A stretch of 33,930 nt of DNA, taken from the NCBI GenBank assembly GCA_025935195.1, contig JAICVS010000035.1, positions 1 to 33,930 of the forward strand. Reading direction: 5' to 3'. Positions 25,319 to 33,930 of the stretch are shown in pieces. A program made the position numbers and the translations under genes. This DNA comes from Ktedonobacterales bacterium (GTDB lineage Bacteria; Chloroflexota; Ktedonobacteria; Ktedonobacterales; JADMIN01). A model generated the notes under the pieces. The model did not search any database. It was not told the DNA's origin and worked only from the letters and a program-made list of their open reading frames with translations. Within the stretch, counting starts at the first letter, position 1. Each line of letters starts with the position of its first letter.

Positions 25319-26671
25319 ATGCGCGCCACCTTCGTCCACACCGCCGACAACCACCTCGGCTACGAGCAGTACGGCCTGAAGGAACGCTTCAACGACTTCG
25401 CCCGCGCCTTCCTCGCCGTGGTGGATGCCGCCGTCGCGCAGCGTGCCGACTGCTTCATCATCGCCGGCGACCTCTTCAACAAGCGCGCCATTGACGCCCT
25501 CACGCTGATGCAGGCGCAAGAGGGATTGCAGCGGCTCCAGGCCGCCGGCATCCCCGCCATCGCCATCGAAGGCAACCACGACCGCAGCTATTACCGCGAC
25601 GGCGTCTCGTGGCTGCAATTCCTCTGCTGGCAGAAGCTGCTGATCCTGCTCAATCCGCTGGTGGAAGACGGCGTGCCCCAGCTCACCCCCTGGGATGCCG
25701 AGGCCATGCGTGGCGCCTACTACGACCTGACCAGCGCGTCCACCGTGTCCGGCAGTGCGACCGGCGGCGAGCGGCTGCGCGTCTACGGGCTGCCGTGGTA
25801 CGGCACCAGCACAGTGCGGGTGATGGAGAACTTCGCCGGCGAGTTGGCGGCGGCGCGCGAGCGCGAGCAGGCGGAAGGTGTGACCTACCGTGTGCTGATG
25901 ATGCACACCGGCGTCGAAGGAATCGTGCCGCAGATGCACGGGCTGCCGGCGTACGAGCAGTTCCAGCCGCTGCGCGGGCTGGTGGATTACGTCGCGCTGG
26001 GGCACATCCACAAGCAGTACGTGCGCGACGAATGGCTCTACAATCCCGGCTCGACGGAGACCTGGGGTGCGGAGGAGAGCGCCTGGGAGCGCGGCTACTA
26101 CGTCGCGCGGGTGGCGACGGACGTCCCGGCGGGCGCGCCGCGGCACATCGTCGAGCATGTCATCAATCCGCGCCGGCCGTTCATCCGCCATACGCTGCGT
26201 GTAGACGGCGTGGTGGACCCGACGGCGCTGTACGAGCGGCTCGATGTGAAGGCCGCCGGCTGGGTGCGTGAGGACGTAGACAAGCTGGCCGCGTCGCCGC
26301 TGGAGCCGGTGATCGATCTCAGCCTGACGGGCGTGCTCGGCTTCGACCAGGGCGCGTATGACAAGGCACGGCTGGAAGAGATTCTGCGGCAGTACTACGA
26401 CGCGCTGACGGTGCGCATCCACGACGGCACGCGCGATACTGAGTGGGATTTGGGCGAGGAGGAGGGCGGCGACGGGCGCGACCGCTCGACCTGGCAGCAG
26501 CTCGAAGTTCACATCTTCCAGGAGCTGATCGCCCGCGACACGCGCTACACCGCCCACGCGCCCCAGTGGGCCAAGGTCTTGTCCGACCTGAAGACGATGG
26601 CCCTGGCCGGCGACGAGCCGGCCGCCATCGCGCAACACCTGCGCACGGCGCGCACCGAGCTGGCGAATTGA
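25319..26671 (+). CDS. SbcD/Mre11-family DNA exonuclease (metallophosphoesterase)
   Basis: FVHTADNHLGY...FIIAGDLFNKRA...IEGNHDRSYY...LMMHTGVEG...VALGHIHKQ...YNPGSTETW. Confidence 0.9.
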   Translation: MRATFVHTADNHLGYEQYGLKERFNDFARAFLAVVDAAVAQRADCFIIAGDLFNKRAIDALTLMQAQEGLQRLQAAGIPAIAIEGNHDRSYYRDGVSWLQFLCWQKLLILLNPLVEDGVPQLTPWDAEAMRGAYYDLTSASTVSGSATGGERLRVYGLPWYGTSTVRVMENFAGELAAAREREQAEGVTYRVLMMHTGVEGIVPQMHGLPAYEQFQPLRGLVDYVALGHIHKQYVRDEWLYNPGSTETWGAEESAWERGYYVARVATDVPAGAPRHIVEHVINPRRPFIRHTLRVDGVVDPTALYERLDVKAAGWVREDVDKLAASPLEPVIDLSLTGVLGFDQGAYDKARLEEILRQYYDALTVRIHDGTRDTEWDLGEEEGGDGRDRSTWQQLEVHIFQELIARDTRYTAHAPQWAKVLSDLKTMALAGDEPAAIAQHLRTARTELAN

Positions 26672-26773
26672 TTGAGCGGGGAGGGAGGCATCAAAGCATC
26701 AAGAAGCGCCCAGAAGGGAAGACCATCCCGACCGGGCGCTGAAGGTCGCTGGAAGGCGCTCAAAAGCCGCGAG

Positions 26774-27079
26774 CTAGCCGCGATATTCCGATGAGCCGAC
26801 GGCGTAGCTGCCGACAGCCGTAGACTCGGCCAGCCGATGGACGAGCTGCACCGCGCGCGCGTGGCGCTGGTGGCGCACCATGTGGTTCAGCGCCTCCTCA
26901 TCCGCCAGGTCCACCACCAGCAGCGCGTGGCGATACGAGGGAGCATTGTTCGTCCCGGAGCGCACGCCCTCGACACCGGGGATGCCCAGCAACAGAACGC
27001 CCACCTCGCGCAGCGTCCGCTCGATGATCTCCCGGCTCACACCCGGCTTGACGCGCACAATGACTTCATGCCTGATCAT
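26774..27079 (-). CDS. Dabb-family (stress-responsive alpha/beta-barrel) protein
   Basis: MIRHEVIVRVKPGVSREIIERTLREVGVLLLGIPGVEGVRSGTNNAPSYRHALLVVDLADEEALNHMVRHQRHARAVQL. Confidence 0.85.
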   Translation of the reverse strand: MIRHEVIVRVKPGVSREIIERTLREVGVLLLGIPGVEGVRSGTNNAPSYRHALLVVDLADEEALNHMVRHQRHARAVQLVHRLAESTAVGSYAVGSSEYRG

Positions 27080-27191
27080 TCATCACACCCTGACACCTGC
27101 TCTTGCCGACACCACACGCACCTGATGTAAAATAGCACACCCCAGCGGCCCGGCGCAAAGTGGACCGTGATGAGGAAGCGAGGAATCCGGC

Positions 27192-28064
27192 TCAGCCGGC
27201 AACGCGGATGGACATATCCATGCCGTCGTGGACGAGGCAGGTGATCGAGTAGACGCCGTCCCGCGTGAAGGTGACAGTGCTCTTCTGGCCGGGCTGGAGC
27301 GTGATGGCCTTGGGGAAGTTCATGGCGTCGGGGATGCCAGGCGTGGCCTCGCACGACTGGAGCCGTCCGCCGCAGATGATGTGGGTCTCGCTGGCGCCGA
27401 CGTTGGCAAACGTCAGCGACGCTCCACGCTTGACCGTGCAGGAGACGACAGAGAAGCTGGAGTCATCCATCTTAATCGTACTGCCGCAGGGCGTGTTAGA
27501 GGTGACGGGCGTGGGCGTCTTGATGGGCACGGGGGTAGTCGTAGGCTGCGGCCGGGCCGTGGCGGTGGGCCGGGCGGCGCTGGTCGCGCCGGGCGCGGCG
27601 GCCTTGACCGTCGCCGTGGGGGCGCGGCGCGCGGCGGCGGCGGGCGCGCCCGATGGCCGCGCATGCGTGATCGCGACGCCGAAGACGACGAGCAGCACGA
27701 GCGCGGCGGCGACGCCGCCAAGCACGGGCGGGCGCTGCCACCACGGCGGGCGAGCCTGTCCCTTGCGGCGCGAGGGGGTCAGCCGTGTGCCGCCGCTCTC
27801 GGCTGTAGCGGCCGTGGCGGGCCGGGCGGATTTGGTGGACGGAGTGGCCGATGAAGCCGGTGAGGCCAATGGTGTGGAGGGCTTCGCGGCGCGCGTGGGA
27901 GCCGTAGAGGCCGTGGAGGTGGCCTTCGCGGTCTGAGCGGGGCGGGCGGCGGACGGGCTGCCGGCGGACGGGCGGGCGGCGGTGGGGCGCGGCGACGAGC
28001 TGCCCGGCGTCTTCGATGCCTTCGACGGTGTGGCGCGGCGGTTGCCGTGGGAGGACTTCGACAT
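27192..28064 (-). CDS. Membrane-anchored cupredoxin-domain protein with long low-complexity N-terminal tail
   Basis: Ala/Pro/Ser/Thr/Lys-rich N-terminus; TM PPVLGGVAAALVLLVVFGVAI; cupredoxin KMDDSSFSVVSCTVKRGASLTFANVGASETHII...YSITCLVHDGMDMSIRVAG. Confidence 0.83.
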   Translation of the reverse strand: MSKSSHGNRRATPSKASKTPGSSSPRPTAARPSAGSPSAARPAQTAKATSTASTAPTRAAKPSTPLASPASSATPSTKSARPATAATAESGGTRLTPSRRKGQARPPWWQRPPVLGGVAAALVLLVVFGVAITHARPSGAPAAAARRAPTATVKAAAPGATSAARPTATARPQPTTTPVPIKTPTPVTSNTPCGSTIKMDDSSFSVVSCTVKRGASLTFANVGASETHIICGGRLQSCEATPGIPDAMNFPKAITLQPGQKSTVTFTRDGVYSITCLVHDGMDMSIRVAG

Positions 28065-28229
28065 GATGGCGCTGGTCTCCAATAGTGGGCGTTCAAAGTG
28101 AGTCGCGCAGAGAGGTGTTCCGCTGCTACTATAGCCGATGTGTCCAGCCCCATCACGACGACACCCCCACCCCATCACAGGGCGAGGGTGTCTCCGCGTG
28201 GCGTCACCCGCCAGGCGAGCGGATGCACG

Positions 28230-29039
28230 CTAGGCAGTGATAAAGGTGACGCCGGGGCCGACGTGAATGTAGCGGTAGTTGACCTTGCCGAAGCCGGCGC
28301 CACGCCAGAGGAAGTTCATCTCGCTGACCAGCACCCAGGAGCCGCCAGGGGCGACGCCGACGACCTGGGCGAAATGGCCGACGAGGTCCGCGCCCTGCAC
28401 GCCGCCAGCGAAGGCGACCGCCGCGCCCGGTGTGGGCACGCCGGAGCGATGGTAGCGGCTGCCCCAGAGGATGTCAGGTTGTGCCGGGTGCAGCACCTCC
28501 GGCCACCAGTTACACCAACCGAAGCCGGAGCGGTAGACGTAGTTGGCCGGGTTGGGCGTATAGACGTTGGCGTAGCAGCTGGGCGGGACGGTCCACTGGC
28601 TGATGTTAGGCACGAACATGGTCGCGCTCTTGCAGGGCTGGCCGGCGGTCGAATATGCCACCTGAGTGGCCGGCATAGTGGCGGGGCCTTTGCCCAGGCT
28701 GCCGGCCGGGGCGGCGGGCAGGCCAGCCTGGCGTGGCACCCAGCCAACATTGTCGGAGACGGCGGTGTTGCCGGCGTAGTGCCAGTGGGCGGTGCAGTGG
28801 AACGCGCCGCTGGACCAGCCGTAGCAGAGCCAGCCGTGATCGAGATAGTAGCCGCGCTGGTAGTGGTAGCTCAGCGTGCCCAGCGCGGGCTTCGGCGGCG
28901 ACGCAAAGCTGATATGCAGCACCTGCGTCGTAATGCCGAGGATGGCGGCCAGCAGGATCGCCACGTACGCCACCATGCGCGCCGTGCCGGGCGGCACGAC
29001 GAAGCGATCCTCACGCGGCGCCAGACTCAGATAGGCCAT
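28230..29039 (-). CDS. CHAP-domain (putative peptidoglycan amidohydrolase) membrane-anchored protein
   Basis: N-terminal TM; GFGWCNWWPEVL...GAAVAFAGG...GHFAQVVGVAPGGSWVLVSEMNF...YRYIHVGPGVTFI; CHAP Cys/His pattern. Confidence 0.8.
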   Translation of the reverse strand: MAYLSLAPREDRFVVPPGTARMVAYVAILLAAILGITTQVLHISFASPPKPALGTLSYHYQRGYYLDHGWLCYGWSSGAFHCTAHWHYAGNTAVSDNVGWVPRQAGLPAAPAGSLGKGPATMPATQVAYSTAGQPCKSATMFVPNISQWTVPPSCYANVYTPNPANYVYRSGFGWCNWWPEVLHPAQPDILWGSRYHRSGVPTPGAAVAFAGGVQGADLVGHFAQVVGVAPGGSWVLVSEMNFLWRGAGFGKVNYRYIHVGPGVTFITA

Positions 29040-29294
29040 GTCTCACTCCTCCCCCATGTCACTTCTCACACACTCCGCCACGGCCGCTGTTCTCGCCGAG
29101 ATCGTCCTTACCCCGCGAGTGGCCGCCGGGAACGCTCCGGTCGCGTCTCCGGTGGCGGCGTTTGACGTGGGGCTACTGTACCCAAGTGGTAACGCAACAC
29201 TGAACGCTGGTAGGACTTCTGGCTTGTGCAGCAGAGGGGTGGTGATGGAAGGGGGAGAGAAGAGGGGGCAAGGAATGGCTGGCGGCTGCTACGG

Positions 29295-29669
29295 CTAGCT
29301 CTGAGCGACGTACCGGCGCACGAGGTCGAGCAGGTGGTCCAGATCGAACGGCTTGGCGAGGCAGCCATCGGCGGCGATCTCGGCGGCGCGGCCGCGCGCG
29401 TCCCGCGCGGCGGTCATCACGATGATCGGCGCGTGCGGCCCCGGTCGTTCCCGGTAGGCCGCGGCGAACGCCCAGCCGTCCATCACCGGCATTTTCATAT
29501 CCAGCAGGATGAGCTGGAGATGCTGCCGCGCCGCGCGCTCCAGCGCCTCCTGGCCGTTGCCGGCGGTCACGACGGCATAGCCCTCATCCGCCAGGAAGAG
29601 CGCGAGGGTGGACAAGATGATTTCATCGTCGTCCACGACGAGGATGGGTCGCTGGTCGTCATGTGTCAC
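29295..29669 (-). CDS. Single-domain response regulator (REC)
   Basis: ILVVDDDEIIL...LILLDMKMPVMDGW...IIVMTA...CLAKPFDLDHLL. Confidence 0.95.
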   Translation of the reverse strand: MTHDDQRPILVVDDDEIILSTLALFLADEGYAVVTAGNGQEALERAARQHLQLILLDMKMPVMDGWAFAAAYRERPGPHAPIIVMTAARDARGRAAEIAADGCLAKPFDLDHLLDLVRRYVAQS

Positions 29670-29688
29670 GTAGAGGTCTCCGCACTCG

Positions 29689-30909
29689 CTACGTCTGTGG
29701 AATAGACGCAGGCACCCGCGCCGCGACCGGCAGCGTCACCACGAAACGCGTACCGCCACCAGAGGGGAACTCCGCAGCGATCTGGCCGTCATGCAGCGCG
29801 ACGATCTGCCGGCTGATGTAAAGCCCCAGGCCGAGCCCGGAGCGATGATCCTCCGCGTGCGCCTGATAGAAGCGGCCGAAAATCTCGGCGCGCTTCTTCA
29901 GTGGTATGCCGATACCGCGGTCGCGCACGGCGAGGCGGACATGCTCGGCGTCGGCGCGGCCCACCTCGACATCAATCTGGCCGCCGTCCGGGCTGTATTT
30001 GATGGCGTTGTCGAGCAGGTTGCTCATCACCTGCTCGATCCCCACCGGATCGACCTCGGCAATAAGGCTGGGGTCGGCGGCCAGGACGATGATATGTTTG
30101 CTCGTGCGCGCGCGGAAGGCGGCGACGAGCCGCTCGGCCAGGTCCGCCAGATCGGTCGCCGTCCGCTCCGGCGGCCGCGGATCGCGGTCGAGCCGCGAGA
30201 CATCGAGCAGTTGGCCGATCAGGCGGGTGAGCCGGTCAGCCTGCTGGTCAATCGTGCGCAGCCCGTCGCTGAGCCAGGAGGGACCGCGCACGTCGCCCTT
30301 CTGCAGCTTCCGGGCGAGAATCTGTGCCATGGCCCGCAGACCCGTCACCGGCGTCTTCAGCTCGTGGGCTGCCACAGAGAGGAAGTCGTCACGCACCTGG
30401 GTCGCGGCCTCCGCCGCGAGGCGGGCCTCACGCTCGCGTGCGGTCGCCGCCTCCAGCGCGGCGGTGCGCTCCTCGACACGCCGCTCCAGCTCGCGATTGA
30501 GCTGCTCCAATTGCCGCGTCGTACGAAAGAGATCGGCGAAGGCGCTCACTTTAGCGCGCAGAATTTCAGGGATGACCGGGACGGGAATGTAGTCCACCGC
30601 GCCGACTTCGTAGCCTTTGAGCCGGTCGAGATCGGTCAGGCGCACGGCCGAGACGAAGATGATGGCCGTCTTCGCGTAGCGGGGGTGTTGGCGGATCATC
30701 GCCGCCAGCTCGAACCCGTCAATCTCCGGCATGCTCACGTCCATCAAGACGATCGCGATCTCGGTCTTGAGGAGGTGTTCCAGGGCTTCTCGCCCTGAGG
30801 TCGCCTTGATCAGGCGCACATCCAGGTCGGCAAGGATAGCCTCATAGCTGAGCAGCTTGGATGGCTGATCATCCACCATGAGGATGTTGACCGTGTCGCT
30901 TGTGCTCAT
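29689..30909 (-). CDS. Hybrid REC - HisKA - HATPase sensor kinase
   Basis: REC NILMVDDQPSKL...VLMDVSMPEIDGFE; HisKA FLSVAAHELKTPVTGL; N-box NLLDNAIKYSPDGG; G-box GLGLGLYISRQIV. Confidence 0.96.
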   Translation of the reverse strand: MSTSDTVNILMVDDQPSKLLSYEAILADLDVRLIKATSGREALEHLLKTEIAIVLMDVSMPEIDGFELAAMIRQHPRYAKTAIIFVSAVRLTDLDRLKGYEVGAVDYIPVPVIPEILRAKVSAFADLFRTTRQLEQLNRELERRVEERTAALEAATAREREARLAAEAATQVRDDFLSVAAHELKTPVTGLRAMAQILARKLQKGDVRGPSWLSDGLRTIDQQADRLTRLIGQLLDVSRLDRDPRPPERTATDLADLAERLVAAFRARTSKHIIVLAADPSLIAEVDPVGIEQVMSNLLDNAIKYSPDGGQIDVEVGRADAEHVRLAVRDRGIGIPLKKRAEIFGRFYQAHAEDHRSGLGLGLYISRQIVALHDGQIAAEFPSGGGTRFVVTLPVAARVPASIPQT

Positions 30910-30961
30910 AACCTACTCTCCGGACACAGGACGAGTCCGCGGCAAAGGGAACACCTCGCTT

Positions 30962-33930
30962 CTAACGATGCAGCCACATGCGCAGCGCCGACAAGAGCTG
31001 CTCGGTGTTGACCGGCTTGGCGAGATAATCGGAAGCGCCGGCTTCCAGGCACTTCTCGCGGTCGCCTTTCATCGCCTTCGCGGTCAGGGCGATGATCGGC
31101 AGCCGCTGGAAGGACGGATCCTGACGGATCACCTGCATGGTCTCATATCCGTCCATCTCCGGCATCATGATATCCATCAGCACAATCGCCAGGTCGGGGG
31201 TCGCTTCGAGCATCGCGATCGCCTCGCGGCCGGTGCCGGCGGTCAGCACGGTCATGCCGCGCCGCTCCAGCACGCTGCTAAGCGCGAAGATGTTGCGTAC
31301 GTCGTCGTCCACCACCAGCACCTTCTTGCCCACCAGGTCGTCGTCGGAGCTATGCAGGCGATCAAGCAGTTGTTGCTTCTCCGGCGGCAGCTCGGCGACC
31401 ACGCGATGCAGGAACAACGCCGTCTCATCCAGCAGCCGTTCGGGCGACTCAACCCCCTTGACCACGACGCTGCGGGCCAGCATGTGCAGCTGCGCGTCCT
31501 CCTCCGGCGAGAGTTGCTTGCCGGTGAAGACGACGACCGGCACATCGTGGAGCGCCTCGTCGTCGCGGATGCGCTCCAACACCTCGAACCCGGACATGTC
31601 CGGCAGCCGCAGGTCGAGCACGACGCAGTCGAACCCGCGCTCGCGCAGGGCGTCGAGGGCTTGCGCGCCTGTGTCGGCGGTGGAGATTTCGATGTCGTCG
31701 TGGCCAAGCAGCTCGATGATGCTCAACCGCTCGGCCGCGTTGTCCTCCACCACCAGCAGCCGCTTACGGCTGGCGGCCGCATAGTCCTTGATGCGAGAGA
31801 GCGCGGCTTCGAGGCCCTCAGTGGTAGTGGGCTTGGTCATGAAGGTGAACGCGCCGCGCGCCAGGCCGTGTTGCCGGTCTTCGTCCATCGTCACGATCTG
31901 GACGGGGATGTGGCGCGTGGCGGGATCCTGCTTGAGCTGGCTGAGCACCGTCCAGCCGAGCATATCCGGCAGGAACACGTCCAGCGAGACGGCGGTCGGG
32001 TGGAACTCGCGCGCCAACGCGAGGGCATCCAGGCCGCGCGCCGCCACCAGCACCTTGAACCCTTTCTCATGGGCAAGCTCGACGAGGACGCGGGCATAGT
32101 AGGGGTCATCTTCGATGATCAGCAGAATAGCGTCGCCGGCGCGCAGCGTGTCGCGGTCGTCCGGGATGGGGATCAGCTCGGTCGGGCGATCTAGGAGCCG
32201 CACAGCAGCCAGCGCGCCAGACTGCCGAGCGGGTGTGCCCGTGGGCGCTGGCGCGACCGCGCCATCCGCTGTCACCACGCCCCCGGAGGCGGATGGGCCG
32301 ACGTAGGTCTGCGGCAAGTAGAGGATAAAGGTGCTGCCGACACCAGGTACGCTGCGGAGCTGAATCTCGCCACCCAGCAGGTTGGCAAGCTCACGGCTGA
32401 TCGCCAACCCCAGCCCGGTGCCGCCGAAGCGGCGGTTGGTGCTGGCTTCGGCCTGCTGGAACGCCTCGAAGATGATCTTCTGCTTTTCGGGCGGGATGCC
32501 GATGCCCGTGTCGGAGACCTCGAAGGCCACCACGCCGGCCACCCCTTTGAGGATGGGATGCTCGCTGCTCCAGCCCCCGGCGGCGGCGGAGACGTTCAGG
32601 CGGACGCCGCCCTGCTCTGTGAACTTGAAAGCGTTGGAGAGCAGGTTCTTGAGCACCTGCTGCAAGCGCTTGGAGTCGGTCGTGATGCTGCGATCGAGCG
32701 TCGGATCGAGACTGAGCTCGAACGCCAGGTCGCGCGCGTCCGCCTCGTGGCGGAACGGCCGGCCGACGGCCTCGAGCAGGTCGCTGAAGAAGATGTCCTC
32801 TGCCTCGACGCTGACGGTGCCCGACTCGATCTTGGACAGGTCGAGAATGTCGCTGATCAGGTTCAGCAAATCCGTTCCCGCGCCGTGAATGGTGCGCGCG
32901 AATTCGACTTGCTTGGGGGTTAAGTTGTGATCGGGGTTCTCACCGAGCTGCTGTCCGAGAACCAGAATGGAGTTCAACGGAGTTCGCAGCTCGTGTGACA
33001 TGTTCGCCAGGAACTCCGACTTGTACTTGGAAGTGAGCGCCAGCTCTTTGGCTTTCTCTTCCACCGCACGTCGGGCTTGCTCGATTTCCTGGTTCTTGCG
33101 TTCCACTTCGACGTTCTGTTCGGCAAGCTGTTGCGCTTTCTGCGCCAGCTGCTCGTTCGTCGTCTGCAACTCCTTCTGTTGCGCCTGAAGCTCGGCCGCC
33201 AACTGCTGCGACTGCTTGAGCAGGCCTTCGGTCTGCATCGTCGCTTCGATACTGTTCAGAACGATGCCGATGCTGGCCGTGAGCTGTTCCAGGAAGGCGA
33301 GTTGCGAAGCCGTGAACGCGCTCAGAGAAGCCAGTTCAATCACCGCCTTCACCCGATCCTCGAAGAGTACGGGCAGCACAATTACGTTTCGCGGGACCGA
33401 TCGGAACAATCCGGAACTGATCGGCACCGTCTTGTCAGGCAAGTCTGAAATCAGCATGCGCCGCTTTTCTGCGGCCACCTGCCCGATGAGGCCCTGGCCC
33501 AGACCGACTCGCCGCAGGTGGCCGGTTTCCGCATCATCTGCGAATGCGGATAGCAGCACCATGCCGGCGCTCTCTTCGGTTTCCATCTGGTAAATCACGC
33601 CTTGCTGCGCATTCACCAGCGGAGCCAGTTCGGAAAGCAACATACGGCCTACGGTCGCCAGATCGCGTTGTCCCTGCAACATGCCCGTGAACCGCGCCAG
33701 GTTGGTCTTCAGCCAATCCTGCTCGGTATTGCGGTCGGTCGTGAGACGGAGGTTGTCGATCATCGTGTTGATGTTGTCCTTCAGATCGGCAACTTCGCCG
33801 CTGGCTTCCACCTGAATCGACCGCGTGAGGTCGCCCTTGGTGACGGCTGTCGCAACTTCTGCGATCGCGCGGACCTGGTTGGTGAGGTTATCGGCCAGCA
33901 GGTTGACGTTTCCAGTGAGATCTTTCCACG
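30962..33930 (-). CDS. Large hybrid histidine kinase: HAMP repeat(s) - GAF - HisKA - HATPase - REC x3; 5' end beyond window
   Basis: Frame open to the edge: [60 protein letters not shown] (HAMP); [30 protein letters not shown]; three REC domains ([36 protein letters not shown]). Confidence 0.96.
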   Translation of the reverse strand, partial: WKDLTGNVNLLADNLTNQVRAIAEVATAVTKGDLTRSIQVEASGEVADLKDNINTMIDNLRLTTDRNTEQDWLKTNLARFTGMLQGQRDLATVGRMLLSELAPLVNAQQGVIYQMETEESAGMVLLSAFADDAETGHLRRVGLGQGLIGQVAAEKRRMLISDLPDKTVPISSGLFRSVPRNVIVLPVLFEDRVKAVIELASLSAFTASQLAFLEQLTASIGIVLNSIEATMQTEGLLKQSQQLAAELQAQQKELQTTNEQLAQKAQQLAEQNVEVERKNQEIEQARRAVEEKAKELALTSKYKSEFLANMSHELRTPLNSILVLGQQLGENPDHNLTPKQVEFARTIHGAGTDLLNLISDILDLSKIESGTVSVEAEDIFFSDLLEAVGRPFRHEADARDLAFELSLDPTLDRSITTDSKRLQQVLKNLLSNAFKFTEQGGVRLNVSAAAGGWSSEHPILKGVAGVVAFEVSDTGIGIPPEKQKIIFEAFQQAEASTNRRFGGTGLGLAISRELANLLGGEIQLRSVPGVGSTFILYLPQTYVGPSASGGVVTADGAVAPAPTGTPARQSGALAAVRLLDRPTELIPIPDDRDTLRAGDAILLIIEDDPYYARVLVELAHEKGFKVLVAARGLDALALAREFHPTAVSLDVFLPDMLGWTVLSQLKQDPATRHIPVQIVTMDEDRQHGLARGAFTFMTKPTTTEGLEAALSRIKDYAAASRKRLLVVEDNAAERLSIIELLGHDDIEISTADTGAQALDALRERGFDCVVLDLRLPDMSGFEVLERIRDDEALHDVPVVVFTGKQLSPEEDAQLHMLARSVVVKGVESPERLLDETALFLHRVVAELPPEKQQLLDRLHSSDDDLVGKKVLVVDDDVRNIFALSSVLERRGMTVLTAGTGREAIAMLEATPDLAIVLMDIMMPEMDGYETMQVIRQDPSFQRLPIIALTAKAMKGDREKCLEAGASDYLAKPVNTEQLLSALRMWLHR

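Noticed and set aside
23646-26671. Adenine methyltransferase plus SbcD-like nuclease as a two-gene defence system
   Set aside because: Genes are separated by about 800 bp containing repeats and a separate promoter; both families have ordinary chromosomal roles and no third component is present.
30878-32194. 438-aa + strand ORF (also 29791-30798 +, 25292-26638 -, 7558-8370 -, 12332-13795 +, 157-1215 +)
   Set aside because: All lie antisense to well-supported genes and have shadow-ORF composition.

Overview
High-GC bacterial chromosomal segment, probably Chloroflexota (inferred from gene content such as a bacterial Qng1/DUF2419 protein and an FHA-fused Ser/Thr kinase; not proven). It is mostly housekeeping and signalling genes: guaA (partial), a fused LeuC-LeuD-type dehydratase, enolase, DDAH, a PknB-like kinase with Zn-ribbon and FHA domains, an LLM oxidoreductase, a JAMM peptidase, a DUF2071 protein, an aquaporin, an S9 peptidase, a queuosine-salvage protein, a D12-class adenine methyltransferase, an SbcD/Mre11 nuclease, a Dabb protein, a membrane cupredoxin, a CHAP protein, and a response regulator / hybrid kinase cluster that runs off the right edge. 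Accessory elements include a RelE/ParE-type toxin-antitoxin pair, a DUF6036-like nucleotidyltransferase pair, a PD-(D/E)XK-like protein, a decayed TnpB beside an Imm5-like gene, and two apparently frameshifted small genes. The most interesting signal is a family of about 60-70 bp elements (five copies between 20.4 and 25.2 kb, all in the same orientation). Each folds into three consecutive hairpins, and the first stem shows compensatory base changes between copies. Most copies lie in the leader regions of otherwise unrelated genes. Many long ORFs in the supplied track are antisense or out-of-frame artefacts of high GC. All family assignments are from reading motifs, with no database search.
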